DNA of 64,000 nt. It comes from Neisseria sp. Marseille-Q5346. Its GTDB lineage: Bacteria > Pseudomonadota > Gammaproteobacteria > Burkholderiales > Neisseriaceae. The stretch is from NCBI RefSeq assembly GCF_946902045.1, contig NZ_OX336253.1:1860001-1924000 (forward strand). Direction: 5' to 3'. The notes beneath the pieces were generated by a model. The model saw only the letters and a list, made by a program, of their open reading frames with translations, did no database searches and was not told where the DNA came from. Below are positions 55,750 to 64,000 of the stretch, one piece after another. How positions within the stretch are numbered: the stretch's first letter is position 1; every line of letters begins with the position of its first letter. Position numbers and translations under genes: made by a program.

Positions 55750-58626
55750 TTACAGAGTACGAGCAACTTCGACGATGTCGAAACATTCGAGTTGGTCGCC
55801 TTCCATAATCTCGTTGTAGCCTTTAAGCATCAGACCACACTCAAAGCCCATGCGGACTTCTTTGACGTCGTCTTTGTAGCGTTTCAAAGAAGACAGCTCG
55901 CCGGTATGGATAACCACGTTGTTGCGGATGAGGCGGACATGGGAATCGCGTTTGACCACACCGTCGGTAACCATACAGCCTGCAATGTTGCCGACTTTGG
56001 AAACGGAGATAACCTGACGGATTTCGACCGTACCGGTTACTTGCTCTTTCTCTTCCGGAGAGAGCATACCGCTCATGGCGGCTTTCACGTCGTCGATGGC
56101 ATCGTAAATGATGTTGTAGTAACGGATTTCCACATTTTCATTCTCAGCCAGTTTGCGTGCGGAAGCATCTGCACGGACGTTAAAGCCGATGATGAATGCG
56201 CCGGAAGCGATAGCTAAGTTGACATCAGATTCGGTAATGCCGCCAACGCCGCTGTGCAACACGTTCACTTTCACTTCGTCTGTGGACAGTTTTTTCAGAC
56301 TGCCAGCCAAGGCTTCGTAAGAACCTTGTACGTCTGCTTTGATGATGACGGACAAGGATTGGGCTTGGTTTTCGCCCATGTTGTTGAACATGTTTTCCAG
56401 TTTCGCGGCCTGTTGTTTGGCCAAGCGTACATCGCGGTATTTGCCTTGGCGGAAGAGAGCGATTTCGCGCGCTTTTTTCTCGTCGGCCAATACCATTGCA
56501 TCTTCGCCTGCGTTCGGAACGTCGGACAAGCCGAGGATTTCGACAGGGATAGACGGGCCGGCTTCATTGATGGCTTTGCCGTTTTCGTCAACCATTGCAC
56601 GGATTTTACCGAATGCAGTACCGGCCAGCAGCATATCGCCTTTTTTCAGCGTACCGCTTTGAACCAGTAATGTGGCAACCGCGCCGCGGCCTTTGTCCAA
56701 ACGTGCCTCAACAATGATACCTTTGGCAGGTGCATCGACTGGGGCAGTCAGTTCCAAAACTTCAGCTTCGAGCAAGACGGCTTCGAGCAATGCATCGATG
56801 TTCAGGCCTTTTTTAGCGGAAACGTCGATAAACTGTACATCGCCGCCCCATTCGTCAGGCACAACTTCGTGTGCAGTTAGCTCTTGGCGGATACGCTCTG
56901 GGTTGGCGGCTTCTTTATCGATTTTGTTGACGGCAACCACCATCGGTACACCCGCGGCTTTAGCGTGGGCAATTGCCTCGATGGTTTGCGGCATCACGCC
57001 GTCGTCGGCTGCAACCACAAGAATCACGATATCGGTTGCTTTCGCACCGCGCGCACGCATGGCAGTAAACGCTTCGTGACCCGGAGTATCCAAGAAGGTA
57101 ATCACGCCGCGTGGGGTTTCAACGTGGTATGCACCGATGTGTTGGGTAATGCCGCCTGCTTCGCCTTGTACCACTTTGGCGCGGCGGATGTAGTCCAGCA
57201 GGGAAGTTTTACCGTGGTCAACGTGACCCATCACGGTAACAACCGGTGGACGCGGCAATGCTTCGGCTTCTACTGCTTCAACGCCTTCATCCAAGAATGC
57301 TTCAGGATCGTCGGCGGCTGCAGGTTTACCGATGTGGCCGAGTTCTTCCACCACAATCAGAGCAGTGTCTTGGTCGATAGATTGGTTGATGGTTACCATC
57401 ATGCCCATTTTCATCAGGGCTTTCACCACTTCGACGCCTTTAACGGCCATTTTGTGTGCCAAGTCGGCAACGGTAATGGTTTCAGGTACCAAAACTTCGT
57501 GTACGACAGGTTCGGTCGGCGCTTGGAAGGCGTGTTGGTTTGGCTCAAGTTTGAGTTTTTTGCCTTTTTTACCGCCGCGTACGCGCTCGTCGTCGCCATT
57601 GCGTGCATTGTTGCGGTCACGGCCGCCTTTGCCGCCTTTGCCTTTGGCGTTACGGCCTTGGTTTTCTTCGTCACGGTCACGACGGTCTTCTTTTTTACCG
57701 CGCGCGTTGTGTTCGGATTTGCCTTCGCCGGATGCCGCTTTTGCTTTCTCGGCAGGTTTGTTGCGTTCGCCTGATTTGGCTTCTTTCGTAGGTTTTGAGT
57801 CTTGATCGGCCTGTTGTTTCATGGCTTCACGGCGTGCTTGACGCTCTTGTTTTTCTTTCAACAAAGCTTCTTGATGCGCACGCAGGGCGGCGGCACGACG
57901 GGCCTCTTCATCGCGTTGAGCCTGTTCTTCCACGCTGACGACAGGTTGCGGTACGGCAGGAGCGGCAGGTTTGGCTGCCTTTTTTGCTTCTTTGCCTTTG
58001 CTGCCTTTGTCTTGTTTGGCTTTGGCAGGTTTTTTGGCTTCAACGGATTTTTCAGACGGCTTGTTGTCTGCTTTAGCCTCAACTTTTGCTTCGGCCTTAG
58101 CTTCTACGGCTTCAGCCGGTTTGGTTTCTTCTTTTTGGGCTTCGGCAGGTTTGCCTTCTGCTTTTGGTGCGGCTTTGGCTGCTTTCAGTCTGGCTGCTTC
58201 GGCCTCTGCTTTGGCACGGGCTTCGGCTTTGGCGGCAGCTTCTGCTTCAGCTTTGGCTTTTTCTTCGGCAGCTTGGGAGGCTGCTTTTTCTGCTTCTGCT
58301 TTTTGGTTTTCCGCTGCTACTTTGGCTTTGGCTTCCGCTGCCAATTCTTCGGAAGAAGGAATGGTAACGGCACGGCTGCGGCGGCGTGTTTCTACTTTTA
58401 CGCCGTCAACGGTGCTGACTTCGGTTTTTTTGCGGCGGATGCTGATGGTGCCGCTGTTGCTGCCGTTTTTCTTTTGCAGGTAAGCGGTCAGCAGTTGTTT
58501 GTCGTCAGTGGTTATGCTGTCATTACCGCTGTTTTTATTGACCCCGGCTTCTTTCAATTGTTTAAGCAAATCATCGACGGGGCGGTTTAGTTCGGCGGCA
58601 AATTGCGCTACGGTTGTATTACTCAT
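55750..58626 (-). CDS. infB: Translation initiation factor IF-2
   Basis: GTPase that places fMet-tRNA on the 30S subunit. 958 residues. The N terminus has the IF2N domain ([23 protein letters not shown]), then a long Ala/Lys/Glu-rich linker (about 95-330). The G domain has GHVDHGKTS (G1, near 465), DTPGHEAFT (G3) and NKID (G4), followed by domains II-IV. The linker length is typical for neisseriae. Transcribed with nusA and rimP. Confidence 0.96.
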   Translation of the reverse strand: MSNTTVAQFAAELNRPVDDLLKQLKEAGVNKNSGNDSITTDDKQLLTAYLQKKNGSNSGTISIRRKKTEVSTVDGVKVETRRRSRAVTIPSSEELAAEAKAKVAAENQKAEAEKAASQAAEEKAKAEAEAAAKAEARAKAEAEAARLKAAKAAPKAEGKPAEAQKEETKPAEAVEAKAEAKVEAKADNKPSEKSVEAKKPAKAKQDKGSKGKEAKKAAKPAAPAVPQPVVSVEEQAQRDEEARRAAALRAHQEALLKEKQERQARREAMKQQADQDSKPTKEAKSGERNKPAEKAKAASGEGKSEHNARGKKEDRRDRDEENQGRNAKGKGGKGGRDRNNARNGDDERVRGGKKGKKLKLEPNQHAFQAPTEPVVHEVLVPETITVADLAHKMAVKGVEVVKALMKMGMMVTINQSIDQDTALIVVEELGHIGKPAAADDPEAFLDEGVEAVEAEALPRPPVVTVMGHVDHGKTSLLDYIRRAKVVQGEAGGITQHIGAYHVETPRGVITFLDTPGHEAFTAMRARGAKATDIVILVVAADDGVMPQTIEAIAHAKAAGVPMVVAVNKIDKEAANPERIRQELTAHEVVPDEWGGDVQFIDVSAKKGLNIDALLEAVLLEAEVLELTAPVDAPAKGIIVEARLDKGRGAVATLLVQSGTLKKGDMLLAGTAFGKIRAMVDENGKAINEAGPSIPVEILGLSDVPNAGEDAMVLADEKKAREIALFRQGKYRDVRLAKQQAAKLENMFNNMGENQAQSLSVIIKADVQGSYEALAGSLKKLSTDEVKVNVLHSGVGGITESDVNLAIASGAFIIGFNVRADASARKLAENENVEIRYYNIIYDAIDDVKAAMSGMLSPEEKEQVTGTVEIRQVISVSKVGNIAGCMVTDGVVKRDSHVRLIRNNVVIHTGELSSLKRYKDDVKEVRMGFECGLMLKGYNEIMEGDQLECFDIVEVARTL

Positions 58627-58637
58627 TCAGTACCCCC

Positions 58638-60143
58638 TTAGTTGTTTTCTTCAGTAAACCAGTGTTCGCGTGCAGCCAAAATCACTTTTTTGGCTTCTTC
58701 TTCGTCAACACCGGTAATTTCGACCAATTCGTCAACAGACAATTCGGCCAGATCATCGCGTTGGGTAACGCCGGCTTCGGCAAGTTTGCGCAACATGTCG
58801 GAATCTACGCCGTCCAAATTGCGCATGTCTTCAGACACTTCACCCAGTTTTTCTTCTGCGGCGATGGTAATGGTCAGGATCGCGTCGCGTGCGCGGTTGC
58901 GCAGGGTTTCAACGATTTCTTCGTCAAAGCCGTCAATGGCGAGCAATTCTGCCGCTGGAACGTAAGCAACTTCTTCCAAAGTGGCAAAACCTTCTTCCAC
59001 CAAGATATCGGCGGTTTCGTCGTCGATGTTCAAGTGGGTGGTGAAGAGGTTGCGGATAACCGCGTCTTCGGCGGCATTGCGCTCGTCTGCTTCTTCAACG
59101 GTCATGATGTTCAGCTGCCAGCCGGTCAGGATGGAAGCCAGACGGACGTTTTGACCGCCGCGGCCGATGGCCAGCGCCAGTTGGTTTTCATCAACAATCA
59201 CGTCAACAGCGTGTTTGTCTTCGTCAATCACGATGCGGCTCACTTCGGCAGGAGACAGCGCATTCATTACGAATTGGGCAGGCTCTGGAGACCACAATAC
59301 GATGTCAATGCGTTCGCCGGACAATTCGTTGCTCACGGCGTTAACACGGGAACCGCGCACGCCGATACAAGTACCTTGCGGGTCGATGCGTTGGTCGTTG
59401 GCTTTAACGGCAACTTTGGCGCGTTGGCCTGGATCGCGTGCTACTTCGCGGATTTCCAATAGGCCGTCTGCAATTTCAGGCACTTCGTTGGCGTAGAGTT
59501 TGGCCAAGAAGTCGCCGCTGGTACGGCTCAAAATGACTTGTTTGCGGCCGGTATTGCCGATTTCGTCCACACGCAGGAAGAGGGCGCGGATGCGGTCGCC
59601 GCTGCGGAAGTTTTCGCGCGGAATCATTTCTTCACGCGGAATCAGGGCGTCAAGTTTGCCCGCGACGACTTCAACGATGATGCCGTGGCGCTCGACGCGT
59701 TTTACGGTGCCGGAAACAATGTCTTCTTTAGAAGCAAGGAACTCGTTCAGGTTTTGCTCGCGCTCCGCATCACGGATGCGTTGCAGGATGATTTGTTTGG
59801 CGGTTTGCGCTGCTTGGCGGCCGAAGCCTTCGTTTGGCAGCTGCTCTTCGTAGTATTCGCCGATTTGGATGGTGGTGCCGGGGATTTCTTCTTGGATTTC
59901 CTCGATGGTTTTTTCTACGTCGGGGTAGGTGTAGTCTTCATCGGCAACAATCAGCCAGCGGCGGAAGGTTTGGTATTCGCCGGTATCGCGGTCGATTTCG
60001 ACGCGCACGTCCATGTGCTCGCGGTTGGCTTTTTTCTTGGCGGCAGTAGAGAGGGCGAATTCAAGGGCTTTGAATACGACTTCCGTTTCAACATTTTTTT
60101 CACTTGCCAGCGCTTCGGCCAGCTGTAACATTTCGCGACTCAT
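58638..60143 (-). CDS. nusA: Transcription termination/antitermination factor NusA
   Basis: Binds RNA polymerase and modulates pausing, termination and antitermination. 501 residues: N-terminal RNAP-binding domain (about 1-130), S1 domain (about 135-200), two KH domains (about 200-345; [14 protein letters not shown] is the KH loop) and two C-terminal acidic helix-hairpin-helix repeats ([25 protein letters not shown]). It follows rimP and precedes infB by 12 bases. A terminator sits in the operon leader. Confidence 0.96.
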   Translation of the reverse strand: MSREMLQLAEALASEKNVETEVVFKALEFALSTAAKKKANREHMDVRVEIDRDTGEYQTFRRWLIVADEDYTYPDVEKTIEEIQEEIPGTTIQIGEYYEEQLPNEGFGRQAAQTAKQIILQRIRDAEREQNLNEFLASKEDIVSGTVKRVERHGIIVEVVAGKLDALIPREEMIPRENFRSGDRIRALFLRVDEIGNTGRKQVILSRTSGDFLAKLYANEVPEIADGLLEIREVARDPGQRAKVAVKANDQRIDPQGTCIGVRGSRVNAVSNELSGERIDIVLWSPEPAQFVMNALSPAEVSRIVIDEDKHAVDVIVDENQLALAIGRGGQNVRLASILTGWQLNIMTVEEADERNAAEDAVIRNLFTTHLNIDDETADILVEEGFATLEEVAYVPAAELLAIDGFDEEIVETLRNRARDAILTITIAAEEKLGEVSEDMRNLDGVDSDMLRKLAEAGVTQRDDLAELSVDELVEITGVDEEEAKKVILAAREHWFTEENN

Positions 60144-60170
60144 TTTCTAGAATCTCCAAGTAATCGGTTT

Positions 60171-60602
60171 TTAAAATTTAAATTCGGGGCGCAAACGGGC
60201 TTTGTCGATGTTGCTCAATTCGATTTGGGCGGTTTTGCCGTCGAAAGAGACGGTAACGATGTCGTTTTCGCAAGATTCGATGCGGCCGATGAAGTTTTTC
60301 TGACCATCAATCGGCAGGCGTGTTTTGATTTTGGCGTTCTGGCCGGCAAAGCGCACGAAATCGGCGGCTTTTTTCAACGGTCGGTCAAGGCCCGGGCTGG
60401 AGATTTCCAAGCGTTTGTAGTCGATGTCTTCAACCATGAATACGCGGCTCAGATGGTTGCTGACAGTGGCGCAGTCTTCGACGGTAATGCCGCCGTCTTT
60501 ATCAATGAAAATGCGTAAATCGCCTTGTGCGGTCAGTTCGAAATCGACCAGCTCGTAGCCCAAGCCGGGCAGGGTTTTATCAAGAATGCTTTGAATATCC
60601 AT
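60171..60602 (-). CDS. rimP: Ribosome maturation factor RimP
   Basis: Needed for 30S assembly. 143 residues from ATG 60602, with CTGGAGAAG upstream; the eight-codon upstream extension is rejected. The N-terminal domain has GYELVDFEL and [14 protein letters not shown], and the middle has [14 protein letters not shown], the family signature. First gene of rimP-nusA-infB. Confidence 0.95.
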   Translation of the reverse strand: MDIQSILDKTLPGLGYELVDFELTAQGDLRIFIDKDGGITVEDCATVSNHLSRVFMVEDIDYKRLEISSPGLDRPLKKAADFVRFAGQNAKIKTRLPIDGQKNFIGRIESCENDIVTVSFDGKTAQIELSNIDKARLRPEFKF

Positions 60603-60944
60603 GCTTCTCCAGAAGTACATAAACAAAAAAATGGCCGCGCGGCCATTTTTCGTGTGATTTGAAAAATTGGCCTATTATAACTGTTTTCAAGATAAAAGAA
60701 AAGTGTTGATTTGGCGTGGATTTTTTGAAGTGATTGCGTAAATGGAAGGATAGGGGTGAGGCCGTCTGAAAAGGAAATTGTTGACAAGTTTTGATATGGT
60801 GTTTCTGAAATTATTTTGTAAAACAAAGGATTGGCATTACTTTGTTTTCAGACGGTCTTGGATTTCCTGATTTTTCGTGCTTGCACAATGTGCAAGGCGG
60901 TTCTACAATTTCTTCATACCCACCGAATAAGAAAGAAGGCCGCC
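60603..60944. promoter_or_regulatory. Divergent leader between rimP and serC
   Basis: 342 bases. On the rimP side: a TATAAT (60679-60674 on the minus strand) and a strong leader terminator (60625-60650). On the serC side: an uptake sequence near 60758-60770, a perfect TTGACA at 60781-60786 with no good -10 at 17 bases, and a variant uptake sequence (TTCAGACGGTC) near 60847. No tRNA gene lies here, unlike metY upstream of rimP in E. coli. Confidence 0.55.
60625..60650 (-). terminator. Intrinsic terminator in the rimP-nusA-infB leader
   Basis: A perfect 24-base palindrome (60627-60650) with a GC-rich core, GGCCGCGCGGCC, followed on the minus strand by seven T. It lies about 25 bases before the rimP ATG and 17-40 bases after the predicted start at about 60667. 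Confidence 0.8.
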
Positions 60945-62051
60945 ATGTCCGCACACCCAATTTACAATTTTTCCGCCGGTCCTGCCGTATTGCCGGAAGC
61001 GGTATTGCGTACCGCGCAACAGGAAATGCTCGACTACAACGGTACGGGTTTCCCCGTGATGGCGATGAGCCACCGTTCGGATATGTTTTTGAGTATTCTG
61101 CATCATGCCGAACAAGACTTGCGCCAGCTTTTGAATATTCCGTCCAACTATAAAATCTTGTTTTTACAGGGCGGCGCGACCACGCAATTCAATATGGTAG
61201 CCATGAATTTGGCGCACGGTTTTGCGACTGCTGACGCGGTGGTAACGGGCAACTGGAGCCGCATTGCCTATGAACAGATGAGCCGTTTGAGTAATGCCGA
61301 AATCCGTTTGGCCGCGCATGGCGGCGAGCAATATGCCTATAAAAACCTGCCTGCGGTGGAGGATTGGGATGTCAACCCGAATTCCGCGTTTGTTCATTTT
61401 GCGATTAATGAAACCGTCAACGGCTTGCAGTATCAAAACGTCCCCAAGCTTTCAGACGGCCTGCCACCGCTGGTGTGCGATATGTCGAGCGAGATTTTGT
61501 CGCGTGAGTTTAATGTGTCCGATTACGGCTTGATTTATGCCGGCGCACAAAAAAATATCGGTCCTGCCGGTGCGACCGTGGTCATTATCCGCGAGGATTT
61601 GCTGGAACGTTGTCCGAACGATATTCCCGATGTGTTCAACTACCGTTCGCATATCAACCGCGACGGTATGTACAACACGCCTTCCACTTATGCGATTTAT
61701 ATGTCGGGCTTGGTGTTCCGCTGGCTGCAAACACAGGGCGGTGTGAAAAAAATTGAAGCGGTCAATCGAATAAAGGCGCAAACCTTGTACGAGACGATAG
61801 ACGGCAGCGGCGGTTTTTACATCAACGATATCCATCCTGATGCACGCTCCAAAATGAACGTGGTCTTCAAAACCGCAAGCGAAGACTTGGACCGCCGTTT
61901 TGTGTTGGAAGCCGAGTTGCAGGGCTTGTGCCTGCTCAAAGGCTATAAAACCGTCGGCGGTATGCGTGCCAGCATTTACAATGCGATGCCGCTTGAAGGT
62001 GTGAACGCGTTGGCCGACTTTATGAAAGATTTTCAACGGCGTTACGGTTAA
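60945..62051 (+). CDS. serC: Phosphoserine aminotransferase
   Basis: PLP enzyme of serine and pyridoxine synthesis, 368 residues from ATG 60945, behind AAGAAGG. The N terminus IYNFSAGPAVLPEAVL is diagnostic. Other signatures are LFLQGGATTQFNMV and the PLP lysine in YAGAQKNIGPAG. The upstream open frame (38 codons) is rejected for lack of similarity and ribosome site. An in-frame uptake sequence encodes LSDGLP. Confidence 0.95.
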   Translation: MSAHPIYNFSAGPAVLPEAVLRTAQQEMLDYNGTGFPVMAMSHRSDMFLSILHHAEQDLRQLLNIPSNYKILFLQGGATTQFNMVAMNLAHGFATADAVVTGNWSRIAYEQMSRLSNAEIRLAAHGGEQYAYKNLPAVEDWDVNPNSAFVHFAINETVNGLQYQNVPKLSDGLPPLVCDMSSEILSREFNVSDYGLIYAGAQKNIGPAGATVVIIREDLLERCPNDIPDVFNYRSHINRDGMYNTPSTYAIYMSGLVFRWLQTQGGVKKIEAVNRIKAQTLYETIDGSGGFYINDIHPDARSKMNVVFKTASEDLDRRFVLEAELQGLCLLKGYKTVGGMRASIYNAMPLEGVNALADFMKDFQRRYG

Positions 62052-62063
62052 GATGAAGATATA

Positions 62064-62102
62064 AAAAGGCCGTCTGAAACTGGGTTTCAGACGGCCTTTT
62101 GA
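62064..62102. terminator. DUS-pair terminator between serC and ldcA
   Basis: A 17-base stem (62064-62080 with 62084-62100) with a three-base loop, between convergent genes. Confidence 0.85.
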
Positions 62103-62114
62103 TTTGAACAAGCC

Positions 62115-63308
62115 TTATTCGGTGACTTCTTCAGTAATGCTGTCGCGGTAGATGGTGCTGTCGTAAGTTGGAACAGGAGGCGGCAGCAGGTTGTCGAGTG
62201 TCAGTGCGGACGGGTTCAGCGTAGGATAGCTGCTGAAGGTTACGGAATAACCGCCGTTACCGGTATTGCGGACTTTGGCATGCGCGCCCAACGGGAAAGT
62301 GGTTTTGTTGGTGATGTGGCCGAATGGGAAGCCGGTCAACACAGGAATCTTGGCGGTGCGCGAAATGTGGTTGACGACGGCGGAGAAATCGTAGCTGGAG
62401 TCGTACACGTCGCGGATGGTGCCCATGCGGAAATCGCCGAAGATGATGGCGCGTTGTTTTTGTAAAACACCTGACAGATAAAGCGTGTTGAGCATGCGCT
62501 CGATGCGGTAGGGTTGCTCGCTGACGTCTTCGATAAAGAGGATGCCGCCTTGAATATCAGGCATATAAGGCGTACCGGCAAGGGAGGCGAGAACGCTGAG
62601 GTTGCCGCCCCACAATGTGCCTTCGACGTTGACATCGGCACGTTGGATGGTCGGAACATCAACGATGTTGACGTTGTTGGTCGTGCCGCGAATGAAAGAA
62701 TCCATGGTAAAGACGCTGGGGTCTGCTTTGCCGAATTCGCTGTACACCATCGGGCCTGCAAAGCTCATCATATTGCCTTTGGCCAACAGGGCGAGTTGGA
62801 CGGCGCACACGTCGCTGAAACCGAAGAATAATGTGCCGCGTTCGCGCATTCTGGCGCCGAGTGAGGCAAAGTCAATTTGCGGCAGGATGCGTGCCGCGCC
62901 GTAGCCGCCGCGCAGGCCCATCAAGACTTTAGGCGTTTCGACGCGGCCGTTGGCAACGTCTTGGAAGTCGGCGGCGCGTTGGGCATCGCTGCCGGCAAAG
63001 CGTTGGTAACGGCGGCTGCCTGCTTGTTGGTTGGTCACGGTAAAGCCTGCGTTGTAGAGACGGGTCAGGCCGGTGGTCACGCGGTTGGGGTCTTCGGCGA
63101 AGCCTGACGGCGCAACAACGCGCAGGAGGTTGTCGCCGGAACGTGGCGGATGGGGTTGCTTAGGTTGCACGGTTTTGGCTTTCGCGGTGGTAGAAGTGGT
63201 TTTGGTTTGCGGCGTGGTGGTTGTGCCTGTGCCGCAGGCTTGCAACAACCCTGCGCCTGCCGCGGCAGAGCAGGTACGTAGGAAATGGCGGCGCGTGGTA
63301 GAGTTCAT
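62115..63308 (-). CDS. ldcA: LD-carboxypeptidase (peptidase S66), Tat-exported lipoprotein
   Basis: Cleaves the terminal D-Ala from tetrapeptide stems of peptidoglycan in the periplasm. 397 residues. The N terminus NSTTRRHFLRTCSAAAGAG carries a twin-arginine motif, and LLQAC forms a lipobox with Cys25, so a Tat-exported lipoprotein is likely. A Thr/Lys/Pro linker follows. The S66 catalytic Ser lies in FGFSDVCA; the Glu and His in LFIEDVSEQPYR and FPFGHITNK. Related neisserial LdcA releases inflammatory peptidoglycan fragments. Confidence 0.88.
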   Translation of the reverse strand: MNSTTRRHFLRTCSAAAGAGLLQACGTGTTTTPQTKTTSTTAKAKTVQPKQPHPPRSGDNLLRVVAPSGFAEDPNRVTTGLTRLYNAGFTVTNQQAGSRRYQRFAGSDAQRAADFQDVANGRVETPKVLMGLRGGYGAARILPQIDFASLGARMRERGTLFFGFSDVCAVQLALLAKGNMMSFAGPMVYSEFGKADPSVFTMDSFIRGTTNNVNIVDVPTIQRADVNVEGTLWGGNLSVLASLAGTPYMPDIQGGILFIEDVSEQPYRIERMLNTLYLSGVLQKQRAIIFGDFRMGTIRDVYDSSYDFSAVVNHISRTAKIPVLTGFPFGHITNKTTFPLGAHAKVRNTGNGGYSVTFSSYPTLNPSALTLDNLLPPPVPTYDSTIYRDSITEEVTE

Positions 63309-63382
63309 TGAGGTTTTCCTTTCGTTATATGTTCAGACGACCTGAGGCGTGTCGTATCGAATTATAGAGGCCGTCTGAAAGC

Positions 63383-63781
63383 TTAAGCGATTAAGTTTTT
63401 GATTTGTTGCGGCCAATTTTCAGGCAAGGCCATACCGTGTTCGCGGAGGGGTGCAGCCCAAATCGGCGCGGGGAAGTTGGCGTCGTTTTCAAAACGGGCG
63501 ATGACGTGCCAATGCAGGTGGGGCACAACATTGCCGAGGCTGGCCAGATTGATTTTGGCCGGGCAGAAGACTTGGCGCATTGCGGCTTCAACCTGATATA
63601 CCATTTCCATGATTTCGTTGCGTTCGGCAGGGGAAAGGTCGGTCATCTCGGAAACATGGTCATTCCAAATAACGCGGCAGAATGCGGGTGCGCCGGCTTC
63701 GTTGTGGACGGCGATAACGCGCAGATTGGGCGTTTGCAGCAAAATGTCTTCGTTGTCGGCAGTGCAGATGGGGCAGGTCAT
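63383..63781 (-). CDS. HIT family protein, 132 aa
   Basis: A histidine-triad nucleotide hydrolase/transferase. The active-site triad is HLHWH (VVPHLHWHVIARF). Two N-terminal cysteine pairs (CPIC) may bind metal. Cytoplasmic, single domain. Its ATG overlaps the stop (ATGA) of an upstream membrane frame, implying past translational coupling. The exact substrate is unknown. Confidence 0.88.
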   Translation of the reverse strand: MTCPICTADNEDILLQTPNLRVIAVHNEAGAPAFCRVIWNDHVSEMTDLSPAERNEIMEMVYQVEAAMRQVFCPAKINLASLGNVVPHLHWHVIARFENDANFPAPIWAAPLREHGMALPENWPQQIKNLIA

Positions 63782-63921
63782 GGGTTTTTCTTTCTCAGTC
63801 TGAATAGGAATCGGATGATTTCAATCAGGATTTTTAGAATGAGGTAAATGGCAGTCAGCGTGATGAATGCGAAAAGCCACGGTTCAGTTATAAACCACCA
63901 AAATAAATAGGCGGGCGTGAT
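63778..63921 (-). pseudogene. Start-less membrane ORF upstream of the HIT gene
   Basis: 47 codons read ITPAYLFWWFITEPWLFAFI and on to a basic RLRKKNP, ending in a TGA that overlaps the HIT start. A stop (TGA, minus strand at 63924-63922) cuts it off and no ATG, GTG or TTG is in frame. It looks like the 3' part of a small membrane gene whose 5' end was lost at about 63921. Confidence 0.5.
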
Positions 63922-64000
63922 TCAGTCGGCACATTCTTCGGCACTCTTAACGTGATCACACAAGCCAAAGCTAAAAAAAAATCATTGACATCATGAAACG
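63922..64000. other. Unresolved right end
   Basis: Beyond the broken membrane ORF the + strand reads DSVGTFFGTLNVITQAKAKK and stops, with a run of nine A. No gene is identified. The fragment could belong to an inserted element or to a membrane protein cut off by rearrangement. Confidence 0.3.

Noticed and set aside
57802..58590. 262-codon plus-strand frame opposite infB
   Set aside because: Phe/Gly/Cys runs come from reading the Ala/Lys/Glu-rich IF-2 linker backwards.
60656..60830. tRNA gene upstream of rimP
   Set aside because: E. coli has metY here, but no cloverleaf or T-loop could be found on either strand.

Overview
The window is a chromosomal segment of a Neisseria species. The DNA uptake sequence AGGCCGTCTGAA and its reverse complement occur dozens of times, mostly as facing pairs just after genes, where they form hairpins followed by T runs. 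This is the AG-DUS dialect of commensal neisseriae such as the N. subflava/N. flavescens group, not the ATGCCGTCTGAA form that dominates in N. meningitidis and N. gonorrhoeae. ATGCCGTCTGAA is seen here only in a few places, such as inside sucA and holC. The species is inferred.

Layout. 1-3.0 kb: 3' end of dapF, a membrane protein, cysK, a lipoprotein and a YkvA-type protein. 3.4-17.0 kb: a continuous TCA cycle block on the + strand, sdhCDAB-sdhE-gltA-sucA-sucB-lpd-(small membrane protein)-sucC-sucD. It supplies citrate synthase, the 2-oxoglutarate dehydrogenase complex, succinyl-CoA ligase and succinate dehydrogenase. Hairpins, several built from uptake sequences, punctuate it. 17.1-19.4 kb: a three-gene YqjD/YqjE/YqjK-like envelope stress set and psd. 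19.5-24.0 kb, minus strand: the TonB-dependent zinc receptor znuD behind a perfect Zur operator, a periplasmic cupin and pepA. 24.2-28.9 kb: lptF-lptG (LPS export), a TPR-like glycosyltransferase and hflX. 29.0-32.4 kb: a 41-residue membrane peptide, a CcoI/FixI-type copper P-type ATPase and holC. 32.5-35.1 kb: an AT-richer run of small minus-strand envelope proteins, including two tandem paralogous zinc-ribbon membrane proteins and a lipoprotein. 35.4-38.6 kb: lysC, rph and yicC.

38.6-39.4 kb is the one clearly eroded mobile remnant. It holds a degenerate phage virion-morphogenesis-like reading frame and a 15-bp inverted repeat. 39.4-43.6 kb: a BASS-family transporter, a YqhA-type membrane protein, a TauE/SafE exporter and prfC. 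43.8-47.4 kb: an old-yellow-enzyme-family oxidoreductase, a 2,3-butanediol dehydrogenase-like enzyme and an AcuC-like deacetylase, suggesting an acetoin/butanediol theme. 47.6-50.7 kb: yajC-secD-secF. 51.0-55.4 kb: a PfkB sugar kinase, a nitroreductase and a large orphan RTX protein. 55.7-60.6 kb: rimP-nusA-infB on the minus strand, with an intrinsic terminator in its leader. 60.9-63.8 kb: serC, ldcA and a HIT protein. The right end holds a membrane ORF that has lost its start.

No rRNA, tRNA, CRISPR array or complete insertion sequence was seen. I found no clear new defence or secretion system. The best novel leads are regulatory: the rimP leader terminator, competing hairpins upstream of ccoI, a possible leaderless lipoprotein gene and a promoter-hairpin leader before prfC. 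The 41-residue peptide, the orphan RTX protein and the phage scar are further leads.
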